From positions 1 to 45,542 of the forward strand of contig JACRBA010000067.1 of the NCBI GenBank assembly GCA_016213265.1: 45,542 bases of DNA, given 5' to 3'. Below, piece after piece: positions 26,537-34,314 of this stretch. The notes under the pieces are model-generated. The model was not told the origin of the DNA. It did no database searches and saw only the letters and a list, made by a program, of their open reading frames with translations. The position numbers and the translations under genes were made by a program. Numbering within the stretch: position 1 is the first letter of the stretch; every line of letters begins with the position of its first letter. The stretch is from Burkholderiales bacterium (lineage in GTDB: Bacteria; Pseudomonadota; Gammaproteobacteria; Burkholderiales; Burkholderiaceae_C).

Positions 26537-27697
26537 GGGGGTCTCCTGCGCACGCCGGGTGCGTGCCCTCAGTGTGGGCACGCCCCGTGGCCGCCGGGGT
26601 CGGACGCGCCCGGCGCGCGTTGTAGGACGCGACGACCGGCCGCGCCGGTCCACCCACAGGAACAGGGGCAGCGCGAGGCCCAGCGGCATCACGTAGTACA
26701 TGGCACGGAACGCGAGCAGCGCACCCAGCAGCGGGCCCTGGTCCACCTGGCCGCCCAGCATGGCGATGAACACCGCCTCGATCACGCCCAGGCCGCCTGG
26801 CACGTGGGTGACGGCCCCCGCCACGGCCGACAGCAGCAATGCCCCCAGCACGGCCGCGTAGTCCAGGTGCCCCCCGAGCAACGCCCAGCAGACCCCGGCG
26901 GTGCTGGCCCAGTGCAGGCCCGACAGGGCGAACTGGCCCAGCGCCACCGGCCAGGGCGGCAGCGAGATGGCGTGGTCGCGCCAATGCAGGGTACGCGCGC
27001 GCCCGGGCGGCCGCACACAGGCGGCGAGGTAGGCCGCACACCCGGCCAGCAGCACGCCACCCACGCCCCGCAACACCCCCTGGCCGGCGTCGGCGACCTC
27101 GCCCCAGGCCGGCGGCAGCACCGGGGGCTGCCACAGCAGCAGGCCCCCGAGCAGCGCGACGTAGCCGAGCCAGTTCGTGAGCAGGCTGGCCGCGAGCAGG
27201 CGGGTGGTGGCCGCCAGCGGCAGCCCGAGGCGGCCATAGAGGCGATAGCGGATGGCGACGCCGCCCACCAGCGCGCCCAGGCTGAGCTTCACCGCGAAGG
27301 TGACGAAGCCCACGGCGAGCAGCCAGCGTCGTCCGAGGCGTGCGCCCTCCCCGCCGCCCTCGCGCGGCGGCGTCATGGCCGCGCCGAGCAGCTCGTACGA
27401 CGCAAAGGCGGCGTAGGCGAGCGCCACCCCGGCCGCCGCCACCCCCACCCAGGCGATGGGAAGCGCGCGCAGGGCCTGCACGGCGCCGGCCCAGTCGAGC
27501 CCGCGCCCCAGGTGCACGAGCAGCCCCGCCGTGCCGAGCAGGAACACCGTCCAGGCGATGCGCCGCGCTCGGGGCCACCACGCCGGCGCATGCCAGCGGT
27601 GCGGCCACGCGTGCTGGCGCTGCAGGCGGTGGCGGCGTGCGAGCGCCGAGGCGTCAGCGCCCACGGCCGGCCCCCGCGGCCGGCCCCGCGTGCACAT
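25652..27697 (-). CDS. YbhN-like inner-membrane protein (LPG synthase transmembrane-domain family), in frame with Ku
   Basis: The frame from ATG 27697 (or GTG 27664) codes for about 375 residues of membrane protein and then continues without a stop through a 30-residue Arg/Pro linker into Ku, 681 residues in all. The YbhN part (to about 26,640) has about eight hydrophobic segments and family motifs such as VHLGRGLDWAGAVQAL, LLTNWLGYVALLGGLLL and VTHVPGGLGVIEAVFI. YbhN-family proteins (UPF0104) are membrane proteins of uncertain function, here directly after clsB as in the E. coli ybhP-ybhO-ybhN set. Either the stop codon was lost, a one-base sequence error hides it (a TGA lies one frame over in the linker), or the fusion is real. 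Confidence 0.75.
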   Translation of the reverse strand: MCTRGRPRGPAVGADASALARRHRLQRQHAWPHRWHAPAWWPRARRIAWTVFLLGTAGLLVHLGRGLDWAGAVQALRALPIAWVGVAAAGVALAYAAFASYELLGAAMTPPREGGGEGARLGRRWLLAVGFVTFAVKLSLGALVGGVAIRYRLYGRLGLPLAATTRLLAASLLTNWLGYVALLGGLLLWQPPVLPPAWGEVADAGQGVLRGVGGVLLAGCAAYLAACVRPPGRARTLHWRDHAISLPPWPVALGQFALSGLHWASTAGVCWALLGGHLDYAAVLGALLLSAVAGAVTHVPGGLGVIEAVFIAMLGGQVDQGPLLGALLAFRAMYYVMPLGLALPLFLWVDRRGRSSRPTTRAGRVRPRRPRGVPTLRARTRRAQETPMPRMIWKGAISFGLVHIPVALYPASRQSGIDFDWLDKRSMDPVGYKRVNKRTGKEIDKEHIVKGVKVPGGDYVLLSEDEIREAYPKTTQTIAIESFVQAAEVPFVHLEAPYYLEPQAKGEKAYGLLREAMREAGVIGIARVVMHTREHLCALVPAGPALIVNTLRWAEEIRPWDELKLPAEGRAGAGLKEAELKMARQLIEDMTETFEVGRYDDQFTKAIELLIEQRVDSGKTHRVEPMEEGAAPRTGNVVDLTELLKRSLGKRGGAAAADEGVDAQPRRTTRRTASGSSRKRA

Positions 27698-28904
27698 CGG
27701 CGCCCCGACGCGGCCGCAGCAGCGCCAGCGTGGGCGCGTGCGTGGGCAGCCGGCTGGCCCAGACCGGGAAGCGGCGCAGGAAATGGAAGACCACGAAGCC
27801 GCGCAGCTGCGTCCACCACGACGGCACGGGCGGGAACTCGGGCACAGGCACCTCGCGGCAGGCGCGCTCGATCAGGTGCTCCAGCCGGCCGCGCAACTCC
27901 TGCGCGAAGCCGCGGTCGCGCAGCACGAGGTTGGCCTCCAGGTTCAGCGACAGGCTCAGCGGATCGAGGTTGCTGGAGCCCACGGTGGCCCATTCATCGT
28001 CCACCACCGCCACCTTGCCATGCAGCGGGCGCTCGCAGTATTCGTAGATGCGCACCCCCGCCCGCTGCAGGTGCTCATACAGCAGGCTCGCCGCGGTGCG
28101 CGCCAGCGGCACGTCGGGCTCACCCTGCAGGATCAGCCGCACGTCCACACCACGCTGTGCCGCGCGGCGCAGGTCGCGCAGCAGGCGGTAGCCTGGAAAG
28201 AAATACGCGTTGGCGATGAGCACCTGCTGGCGCGCGCGGCGGATCGCCATGCGGTAGAAGCGCTCGATGTCGCTGCGATGCTGCAGGTTGTCGCGTTGCA
28301 CGAAGGTGGCCTCGGCCGGCCCCACCGCGTCCTGCACCGACTGGCGGCGCCGAGCCCAGGCCGCGCGCGGCCAGCCGGGCAGGTCCACGCAGGCGGGCGT
28401 GGCCAGCGCGGTGCGCGCGAAACGGTGGATGTCGCGCACCACCGGGCCCTGCACCCTCACCGCATAGTCCTGCTTGGCCTCGGGGCCGAAGTCGCCCAGG
28501 TGGTCGGCCGAGAAGTTGATGCCGCCCACGAACGCGAGGGTGCCGTCCACCACCACCAGCTTGCGGTGCATGCGCCGCAGCACGTTGAAGCGCTTTCCCA
28601 GGATACGCACCGACGGATCGAAGGTGCGCACCCGCGCCCCGGCCTCGGTGAGCGCGCCCACGAAGGCGTTGCTGAGGTCCGCCGAGCCGAAGCCATCGAC
28701 CAGCAGGTCCACCTGCACACCGCGCCGCGCCGCCGCGAGCAGCGCCTCGTGCAGCGCCTGGCCCACCTTGTCCTCGAAGAGGATGAAGGTCTCGATGATG
28801 ACCTCGCGGCGCGCCTGGCCGATCGCCTCGAACACCGCCGGGAAATAGGCCTCGCCGTTCTCCAGCAGCTGCACGCGGTTGCCCGCCCACCAACGGCGCT
28901 TCAC
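27654..28904 (-). CDS. clsB: Cardiolipin synthase B-type phospholipase D enzyme
   Basis: 416 residues. It condenses phosphatidylglycerol with another phospholipid to make cardiolipin. Two complete HKD motifs: HRKLVVVDG...GGINF near residue 111 and HGKVAVVDD...GSSNLD near residue 293. No strong N-terminal membrane span, as in ClsB (YbhO). ATG 28904 overlaps the ybhP stop by ATGA. The order endonuclease/phosphatase-like, ClsB, YbhN matches E. coli ybhP-clsB-ybhN, which strengthens the assignment over ClsA or ClsC. Confidence 0.9.
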   Translation of the reverse strand: MKRRWWAGNRVQLLENGEAYFPAVFEAIGQARREVIIETFILFEDKVGQALHEALLAAARRGVQVDLLVDGFGSADLSNAFVGALTEAGARVRTFDPSVRILGKRFNVLRRMHRKLVVVDGTLAFVGGINFSADHLGDFGPEAKQDYAVRVQGPVVRDIHRFARTALATPACVDLPGWPRAAWARRRQSVQDAVGPAEATFVQRDNLQHRSDIERFYRMAIRRARQQVLIANAYFFPGYRLLRDLRRAAQRGVDVRLILQGEPDVPLARTAASLLYEHLQRAGVRIYEYCERPLHGKVAVVDDEWATVGSSNLDPLSLSLNLEANLVLRDRGFAQELRGRLEHLIERACREVPVPEFPPVPSWWTQLRGFVVFHFLRRFPVWASRLPTHAPTLALLRPRRGADVHAGPAAGAGRGR

Positions 28905-29674
28905 AGCATCACCTCCGCCGCCAGAGGCGCGTGGTCAGACAGCTGCGACCACGGCGAGCGTGGCAGCAGCACCGGCCTGTGGCCGCGCACATGCCGCACG
29001 TAGATCCGGTCGAGCCGCAGCACGGGCCAGCGTGCCGGGAACGTGCGCGCCGCGCGGCCCTGGGCCGCCACGAAGACCTCCTCCAGCCCCGCGCAGCCGT
29101 CGAGCACGCGGTGCGCGCGGTCGCGCCAGTCGTTGAAATCCCCCGCCACCACCACCGGCACATCGGGCGGAATCTCGTGGTTCACCACGCGGCACAGCTG
29201 CTGCAGCTGGTGCGTGCGGTGCGATTCCATCAGGCCCAGGTGCGCGCTGATGGCGTGCACGGGCGCGGGCAGGCCAGGCACGCCGATGAGGCAGTGCAGC
29301 AGGCCCCGTGCCTCGTCGCGGTCCAGCGAGACGTCATGGTTGCGCTCGGCCACGATGGGGTACTTCGACAGCACGGCGTTGCCGTGGTGTCCGCCCTGGT
29401 ACACCGCGTTGCGCCCGTAGGCGAACTGCGGCCAGATCTCGTCGGCCAGGAACTCGTAGTGGGGTGCGGCGGCCCAGCCGCTGCCGTGCGCGCGGTGGGG
29501 CAGGTACTCGCCCTGCACCTCCTGCAGGCACACCACGTCGGCGTCCACGCTGCGCACGGCGTCGCGAAGCTCTGGCAGCACAAATCGCCGGTTCATGAAC
29601 GTGAAGCCCTTGTGGATGTTGACCGTGAGGACGCGCAGCTTGATCGGAGAGTCCGGTCGGGTGGCTGTGGCCAT
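28901..29674 (-). CDS. YbhP-like endonuclease/exonuclease/phosphatase family protein
   Basis: 257 residues from ATG 29674 (MATATRPDSPIKLRVLTVNIHKG). Family residues: Asn in TVNIHKG, Glu in VVCLQEVQG, His in AISAHLGLM, Asp-x-Asn in AGDFNDWRD, and SDHAPL at the end, so the metal-dependent phosphodiesterase site is complete. Upstream codons are open in this frame but belong to the overlapping opposite-frame region of the hydrolase gene. Substrate unknown; it could act on phospholipid head groups or nucleic acid. First gene of the ybhP-clsB-ybhN run. Confidence 0.88.
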   Translation of the reverse strand: MATATRPDSPIKLRVLTVNIHKGFTFMNRRFVLPELRDAVRSVDADVVCLQEVQGEYLPHRAHGSGWAAAPHYEFLADEIWPQFAYGRNAVYQGGHHGNAVLSKYPIVAERNHDVSLDRDEARGLLHCLIGVPGLPAPVHAISAHLGLMESHRTHQLQQLCRVVNHEIPPDVPVVVAGDFNDWRDRAHRVLDGCAGLEEVFVAAQGRAARTFPARWPVLRLDRIYVRHVRGHRPVLLPRSPWSQLSDHAPLAAEVML

Positions 29675-29763
29675 GGTTCGTTTGTAGGCCCGCGCCCGGG
29701 CCACCGCTGTAGGAAGGCGCCGGCAGGCCCTGCCGGCCGGTGCCGCGCAAGGAACGCCAGGTC

Positions 29764-30561
29764 TCACCCCGGGGGCGACTCGGGCACGGGCTGGCTCTCC
29801 CGCACGGGTGGCACGCGGGTGCCACGGCGCGCGCCGGCGAGCATCTCCTTGAGCCAGCCCACCAGCACGTCGCTGTAGGCCCGCTGGTCGGCCTCGGCCG
29901 TCAGCCCGTGGTCGGCGCCAGCCAGCACGCGGTAGGTCAGCGAGCGGGCATGGGTGGCCGCCTCGCGGTAGCTGGTGAGCACCGCCCGCGGAATGATGCG
30001 GTCCAGCTCCGACTCGATGAGCAGCACGTCGCCCTCGAAATCCTGCAGTGCGCGCAGCGCACGGTTCTCGCTGGCCAGCACCAGGCGCTGGCGGTAGGTG
30101 CCCAGGTCCTGGTCCTTGTGCAATTGCAGCTTGGGGCTGCCCCAGCCTGAATCGATGTACAGCGCGGGGGCCCGCAGAGCCAGCCAGTTCACCTGGCGCA
30201 GCGTGCTCAGAATGGCCGCGAGGTAGCCGCCATAGCTGCTGCCCACCACCGCGATCGCGCCCGGATCGACGTGCCGGCGGCGCGCCAGGCTGTCGTAGGC
30301 GGCCAGCACGTCCTCCAGGTTGTCCGCGCGGGACACTGTCTCGAACTGGCCGCGGGTCTGCACATGGCCGCGCAGATCGAAGGTGAGGCATACACAGCCG
30401 AGCGCCGCCACGTCGCGTGCGCGGGACAGGTACTGGGCCTGGCTGCCGCCCCAGCCGTGCACGAACAGCACCCCCGGGATGAGGGTGCCCGGGGACACCA
30501 CCGTGGCCGCCAGCTCCACGTCGCCGACGGCTATGCGGGCAGCCTCCTCAAGCGTCGACAT
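29764..30561 (-). CDS. Alpha/beta hydrolase
   Basis: 265 residues from ATG 30561. Oxyanion loop FVHGWGGSQ, nucleophile elbow GSSYGG (Ser), Asp in LLIESELDRIIP and His in GADHGLT complete a Ser-Asp-His triad. Related to dienelactone-hydrolase or dipeptidyl-peptidase-like cytoplasmic hydrolases; substrate unknown. It overlaps the end of the DUF3182-like gene by 14 nt, so the two are translated together. The C-terminus is Pro/Arg-rich. Confidence 0.85.
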   Translation of the reverse strand: MSTLEEAARIAVGDVELAATVVSPGTLIPGVLFVHGWGGSQAQYLSRARDVAALGCVCLTFDLRGHVQTRGQFETVSRADNLEDVLAAYDSLARRRHVDPGAIAVVGSSYGGYLAAILSTLRQVNWLALRAPALYIDSGWGSPKLQLHKDQDLGTYRQRLVLASENRALRALQDFEGDVLLIESELDRIIPRAVLTSYREAATHARSLTYRVLAGADHGLTAEADQRAYSDVLVGWLKEMLAGARRGTRVPPVRESQPVPESPPG

Positions 30562-31729
30562 CCTTGCTCACCATGACGTGCTTCACCAGGCGGCCGCCGT
30601 GCGGGTCGGGCCCGTCGTAGAGCACCCAGGCGCCTAGCGGCAGGGTGACGTCGTCCGCATAGGTCTCGCAGGTGCTGGCGCGCACGCGCCGCGCCGAGGG
30701 GTCGGCGTGCAACGCGTGCAATGCCGCGATCTCCGCGCCGCTGGCCCCACCGATGCGCCACGACTGCTCCAGCACGCCGCACCAGGCGCGCCCGGCATCG
30801 TCCACCCCTTGCGCGATGTCGTAGTTGCAGCGCGAGGCCATCGTACCGGGATAGGCGGCCATCACCGCCTCGTGGAAGGTCATGGCCCGCTCGACCGCCC
30901 GGCGCACCGGGCCGTGCGACACGTCGGCCAGCAGGGCGTCGAAGCCGCCCCGCACCACGCGCAGGGTGGACCCGCCGTACACCTCCACCCCGCGGTGGTT
31001 GTTGGTCAGCACCTGGGTGCCGTGGTAGCTCGCCAGGTGGGTACCGACGCGGGCCTGGCCCACGCTGTGGGTCACGACCTGTCGCAGGTTGCGCTCGAGC
31101 ACCAGCCCGCAGCGCGCGATGCGCGACTCGCCCAACGCCAGCAGGTGCGCATCCAGCTCATCCAGGCTGCGCACCACCCACTGGCCGACGCCGCCCACGC
31201 CGGCCGGGTCCTTCAGGCGCAGCGAGCCGCCCACCAGCAGGCGCCGCGCCGCTTCGCGTGCATCGGCCGGGGTGAACACCGACCAGCCCGGCAGTGTCGC
31301 CGCCTGGATGCGCTCGCGCCAGTCCGCGTCGGTGCACCAGCCGGCCGGCGCGTCGGCCTCCGGCCGCACCAGCGGATGGGACACGAGCTTGGTGGCCACG
31401 AAGGGATGCGGCGCGACGCCACCAAAGAAGTCCTCGGGGGCCCGGATGCCCAGGCGGTGCGCCGCCTCGAGCGAGGTGAGGGTGTCGCTCGGCACGAGAT
31501 ACAGCGGCGGGCCCGAGGGCGCAGGACCGTTGTCGTCCACCAGACCGGCGTAGTCCAGGCCAAGCAGCTCGGCCAGCGACTCGGCCACGCGCGCCTTCGC
31601 GGCCGCGTCGTGGTCCAGCGGGCCGTGCCGGCCGCTGTTGCGCAGGAAGCCGACGCGGGCGCGATCGGTGGGAACAGCCCACGCGCCACCGAGCGGTGGC
31701 AGGGCGGAAAGTGGCAGGGCATTCAGCAT
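30548..31729 (-). CDS. DUF3182-like protein with ATP-grasp-like features
   Basis: 393 residues from ATG 31729, with GGAG about 6 nt before it. From memory it resembles the DUF3182 family of Burkholderiales. The middle part FVATKLVSHPL, then GSLRLKDPAGVGGVGQWVV, then CGLVLERNL has the spacing of an ATP-grasp fold: Lys, Gly-rich loop, then Glu-rich strand. A later CNYDIAQGVDDAG could carry the metal ligands. If right, it would be an ATP-dependent carboxylate ligase; the fold call is inference. Coupled to an alpha/beta hydrolase. Confidence 0.65.
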   Translation of the reverse strand: MLNALPLSALPPLGGAWAVPTDRARVGFLRNSGRHGPLDHDAAAKARVAESLAELLGLDYAGLVDDNGPAPSGPPLYLVPSDTLTSLEAAHRLGIRAPEDFFGGVAPHPFVATKLVSHPLVRPEADAPAGWCTDADWRERIQAATLPGWSVFTPADAREAARRLLVGGSLRLKDPAGVGGVGQWVVRSLDELDAHLLALGESRIARCGLVLERNLRQVVTHSVGQARVGTHLASYHGTQVLTNNHRGVEVYGGSTLRVVRGGFDALLADVSHGPVRRAVERAMTFHEAVMAAYPGTMASRCNYDIAQGVDDAGRAWCGVLEQSWRIGGASGAEIAALHALHADPSARRVRASTCETYADDVTLPLGAWVLYDGPDPHGGRLVKHVMVSKDVDA

Positions 31730-31931
31730 GGAGGGCTCCGTCGGAGACGTTGGGCAATCGGCGGGCCCCGGTCCATCCGGGCGCCGTGGCCATGGGCCCA
31801 GCGTATCGACCCCTCCTGCGGCAGCGCTGTCGGGTCAGGGCCCGGCGGGCTGTAGGAATCCGCCCCTTGGGTCGCCGCGGCCGGCCGCCCGACGGGGCAG
31901 GAACGACTTTTGCGTGGGGGTGGCGGAGGCC

Positions 31932-31945
31932 CTGAAAGCTTTCAG
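31932..31945. promoter_or_regulatory. Perfect palindrome CTGAAAGCTTTCAG, candidate operator
   Basis: Seven-base arms without a spacer, followed by a third partial copy (CAGAAAGC, 31,943-31,950). It lies between two divergent transcription units, upstream of the candidate tonB promoter. The regulator is unknown. Confidence 0.45.
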
Positions 31946-32040
31946 AAAGCCTTGGCAACACTCGGTCACGAGGGCGAATCGGCTCATTCCGTTCGGCGGA
32001 TCGGCCGCTTCCACCGAGAATCATTAGGGTGAAGCCTATG

Positions 32041-32068
32041 TGGAAAGCAAATTACACCGAGCTATAGT
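32041..32068 (+). promoter_or_regulatory. Candidate sigma-70 promoter of the tonB operon
   Basis: TGGAAA (32,041-32,046), a 16-bp spacer, and TATAGT (32,063-32,068). The -10 is good and the -35 weak. It would start transcription near 32,075, about 60 nt before the tonB start. Confidence 0.45.
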
Positions 32069-32137
32069 TCTCGGTTCAACGGCCCATGAGGCCGCGTATG
32101 GACAAGACAGCGCCCTCAAGGCGACTGGAGGATTCGA

Positions 32138-32806
32138 GTGGACTACGCAGAAGCGCAGCGCAACCCCGGCAAGCATCCTGTGGGGCTGGGCGTTGTCATC
32201 GTGCTGCACGTGCTGCTGGGCTATGCGCTGGTCAGCGGTTTGGCTCGCAAGGTGGTCGAGGTGGTGAAGGCCCCGATCGAGACCAAGATCATCGAAGAGA
32301 TCAAGCCGCCGCCGCCGCCGCCGCCAGAGAACCTGCCGCCGCCGCCGAAGAACCTGCCGCCGCCGCCGGCCTTCGTGCCGCCGCCGGAAGTGAACGTGAC
32401 GCCGCCGCCGACGCCGCAGCCAACCATCACCGCCACCAACGTCGTGCCGCCCCCGACTCCCGCAGTGATGGCACCGCCCGCACCGCCAGCGCCGCCGGCG
32501 CCGGCGGTCTCTCGTGCGCGGGCCGCTCAGATCGATGTCGGCTCGTGCGATAAGCCCGAGTACCCGGCGAAGGCTCGCCAGGCAGAGGCCACTGGCGTCA
32601 CGAAGATCCGCTTCTCGATCGACGAGTCGGGTCAGGTGATCAAGGCGGAAGTCGTCAAATCTTCTGGCAATTCGAGTCAGCATCGCCTGCTGGACCGGGC
32701 GGCGGTCGAGGCACTGAGCGCCTGCCGCTTCCGCCCCGGCACCGACGAGAACGGCAAGCCCGTGGGCGCGTTCTCGAACGTCGAGTACGCCTGGAACCTC
32801 GAATAA
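32138..32806 (+). CDS. tonB: TonB-family energy transducer
   Basis: 222 residues from GTG 32138, with GGAGG 7 nt upstream. A single N-terminal span (residues 14-37, GLGVVIVLHVLLGYALVSG) is followed by a long Pro-rich periplasm-spanning part (about 50-125). The C-terminal TonB domain (about 130-222) has CDKPEYPAKARQAEATG, FSIDESGQV and CRFRPGTDENGKPV. It passes proton-motive energy from ExbB-ExbD to outer-membrane receptors. No receptor gene is in the window, so the cargo is unknown. The downstream exbB, two exbD and TPR genes make this a complete transport motor. Confidence 0.93.
   Translation: MDYAEAQRNPGKHPVGLGVVIVLHVLLGYALVSGLARKVVEVVKAPIETKIIEEIKPPPPPPPENLPPPPKNLPPPPAFVPPPEVNVTPPPTPQPTITATNVVPPPTPAVMAPPAPPAPPAPAVSRARAAQIDVGSCDKPEYPAKARQAEATGVTKIRFSIDESGQVIKAEVVKSSGNSSQHRLLDRAAVEALSACRFRPGTDENGKPVGAFSNVEYAWNLE
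32305..32417 (+). repeat. CCG-rich simple repeats coding the TonB proline rod
   Basis: Runs of GCC/CCG triplets encode PPPPPPPENLPPPPKNLPPPP-type repeats. In-frame slippage here could change the length of the periplasmic rod. Confidence 0.7.
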
Positions 32807-32913
32807 GCCGCGCCTGCTTCGGCTCCCCGAGGCCGCTCCCTTTCAACAAACCGGCGCAGCACGCCGAGCACCCTCAACGCTGCGTCGACCGCCCCTTGCC
32901 CCCTGGAGGAACC

Positions 32914-33774
32914 ATGTCCTTTCTGAAACTTGTGCGCGCCCCCTTCCTGGCCGCCAGCATCGCCCTGCTGGGCACCGTCGCCCTGGCCCCTGCCGGTGCC
33001 TACGCCCAGGACACCGCCGCCTCGGCGCCCGCCGCCGATGCGGCACCGGCGGCCGCCCCGGCTGCCGAGCCGGCCGTGCCGGCCGCGGGCATCCAGCCCG
33101 AGGTGAAGAAGGAAGAGATCGACAACCCCTACGGCCTGAAGGCCCTGTGGGAACACGGCGGCTGGGTGGACCGCATCACGCTGGTCATCATGCTGATCAT
33201 GTCGATGGGCAGCTGGTACATCATCTTCACGAAGGTGTGGGAACAGCACAAGCTGCTCAAGAGCGCCTCCGCCGCCTCGCAATCCTTCTGGACGGCCGGT
33301 TCGGTCAAGAAGGGTGCCGAGACGCTGGAAGAAGCCAGCGCCTTCCGCTACATCGCCGAGCAGGGCCTGAAGGCGGCTGACCACCACGAAGGCACGCTGA
33401 CCGAGCAGATCGACCGCCACACCTGGGTGGGCATGAGCGTGCAACGCTCGGTGGACAACATCAACAGCCGCCTGCAGGACGGCCTGGCCTTCCTGGCGAC
33501 CGTCGGCTCCACCGCCCCGTTCGTCGGCCTGTTCGGTACCGTCTGGGGCATCTACAACGCCCTGACCGCCATCGGCGTGTCGGGCCAGGCCTCGATCGAC
33601 AAGGTGGCCGGCCCCGTCGGCGCCGCCCTGATCATGACCGCCGTCGGCCTGGCCGTCGCGGTGCCCGCGGTGATGGGCTACAACTGGCTGATCCGCCGCA
33701 ACAAGGTGGCCATGGAGCGCGTGCGCGCCTTCTCCGCCGACCTGCACAACGTGCTGCTGGCGGGCAAGCGCTGA
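32914..33774 (+). CDS. exbB: ExbB/TolQ/MotA-family proton channel subunit
   Basis: 286 residues from ATG 32914, with GGAGGA 5 nt upstream (the frame is open from 32,896 but that start lacks support). Signal peptide 1-32, then an Ala/Pro-rich periplasmic segment to about 63, and three membrane spans near residues 87-110, 190-213 and 237-262. The second and third contain GSTAPFVGLFGTVWGIY and KVAGPVGAALIMTAVGLAVA, the channel-forming motifs. The cleaved N-terminal extension is common in proteobacterial ExbB. It drives TonB with ExbD. Confidence 0.95.
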   Translation: MSFLKLVRAPFLAASIALLGTVALAPAGAYAQDTAASAPAADAAPAAAPAAEPAVPAAGIQPEVKKEEIDNPYGLKALWEHGGWVDRITLVIMLIMSMGSWYIIFTKVWEQHKLLKSASAASQSFWTAGSVKKGAETLEEASAFRYIAEQGLKAADHHEGTLTEQIDRHTWVGMSVQRSVDNINSRLQDGLAFLATVGSTAPFVGLFGTVWGIYNALTAIGVSGQASIDKVAGPVGAALIMTAVGLAVAVPAVMGYNWLIRRNKVAMERVRAFSADLHNVLLAGKR

Positions 33775-33870
33775 GAGCCTGACCTGGTGCCGGGCCGGCC
33801 CACGAGGCCGCCCGCCCGGCACCCGAGCGCCGCCTGAGCGGCGCCCCAGCGAACGAGCGAAGGAACAGCC

Positions 33871-34299
33871 ATGGCCATGAGCGTTGGCACGCCGGACGAC
33901 GGCGACGAACAGATGAACTCCTCCATCAACACCACGCCCCTGGTGGACGTGATGCTGGTGCTGCTGATCATCTTCCTGATCACGGTCCCCGTGGTCACCC
34001 AGTCGGTGCAGCTGAGTCTGCCCAAGGAGATCAACGTCCCCACGCAGACCAAGCCGGAGAACATCCTGCTGGCCGTGACCAAGGACGGTGACGTCTACTG
34101 GAACACCAAGCGCATGCCGGACAACGAGGCCCTGGTCGAGGCGCTGAAGAAGGAAGCGGTCAAGGAGCCGCAGCCCGAGGTGCACATCCGCGGCGACGAG
34201 AACGTTCGCTATGAGTCGGTCGGCCGCCTGATCGTGGCCTGCCAGCGTGCTGGCATCGCCAAGGTCGGTTTCATCACCGAGCCGCCCGCGAAGAACTGA
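33871..34299 (+). CDS. exbD: ExbD biopolymer transport protein, first copy
   Basis: 142 residues with AAGGAA before ATG 33871. One membrane span near residues 25-45 with the proton-carrying Asp26 in TTPLVDVMLVLLIIF. The periplasmic domain has SVQLSLPKE and VHIRGDENVRYESVGRLIVA. It pairs with the second ExbD 15 nt downstream; the two are clearly paralogous but differ throughout the periplasmic domain. Confidence 0.94.
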   Translation: MAMSVGTPDDGDEQMNSSINTTPLVDVMLVLLIIFLITVPVVTQSVQLSLPKEINVPTQTKPENILLAVTKDGDVYWNTKRMPDNEALVEALKKEAVKEPQPEVHIRGDENVRYESVGRLIVACQRAGIAKVGFITEPPAKN

Positions 34300-34314
34300 G
34301 AAAGGAAACCGACC

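Larger units (their letters stand above)
31730..32137. other. 408-nt intergenic region between the divergent DUF3182-like and tonB genes
   Basis: No gene seen. It holds a TCCTACA element on the minus strand (31,851-31,857), a perfect 14-bp palindrome (31,932-31,945), a weak Fur-like stretch (32,015-32,029, about 9 of 14 positions) and a sigma-70-like site before tonB (32,041-32,068). Its A+T content is higher towards tonB. Confidence 0.7.

Noticed and set aside
24272-28219. 1315-codon plus-strand open frame opposite ligD, ku, ybhN and clsB
   Set aside because: It has low-complexity antisense composition, while the opposite strand carries four clearly recognised genes.
32015-32029. Fur-box-like sequence before tonB
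   Set aside because: Only about 9 of 14 positions match the 7-1-7 consensus, too weak to call iron control.
32305-32417. Possible CRISPR or direct-repeat array
   Set aside because: The repetition is coding triplet repetition for the TonB proline rod, without spacers. No CRISPR-like repeat was seen anywhere in the window.
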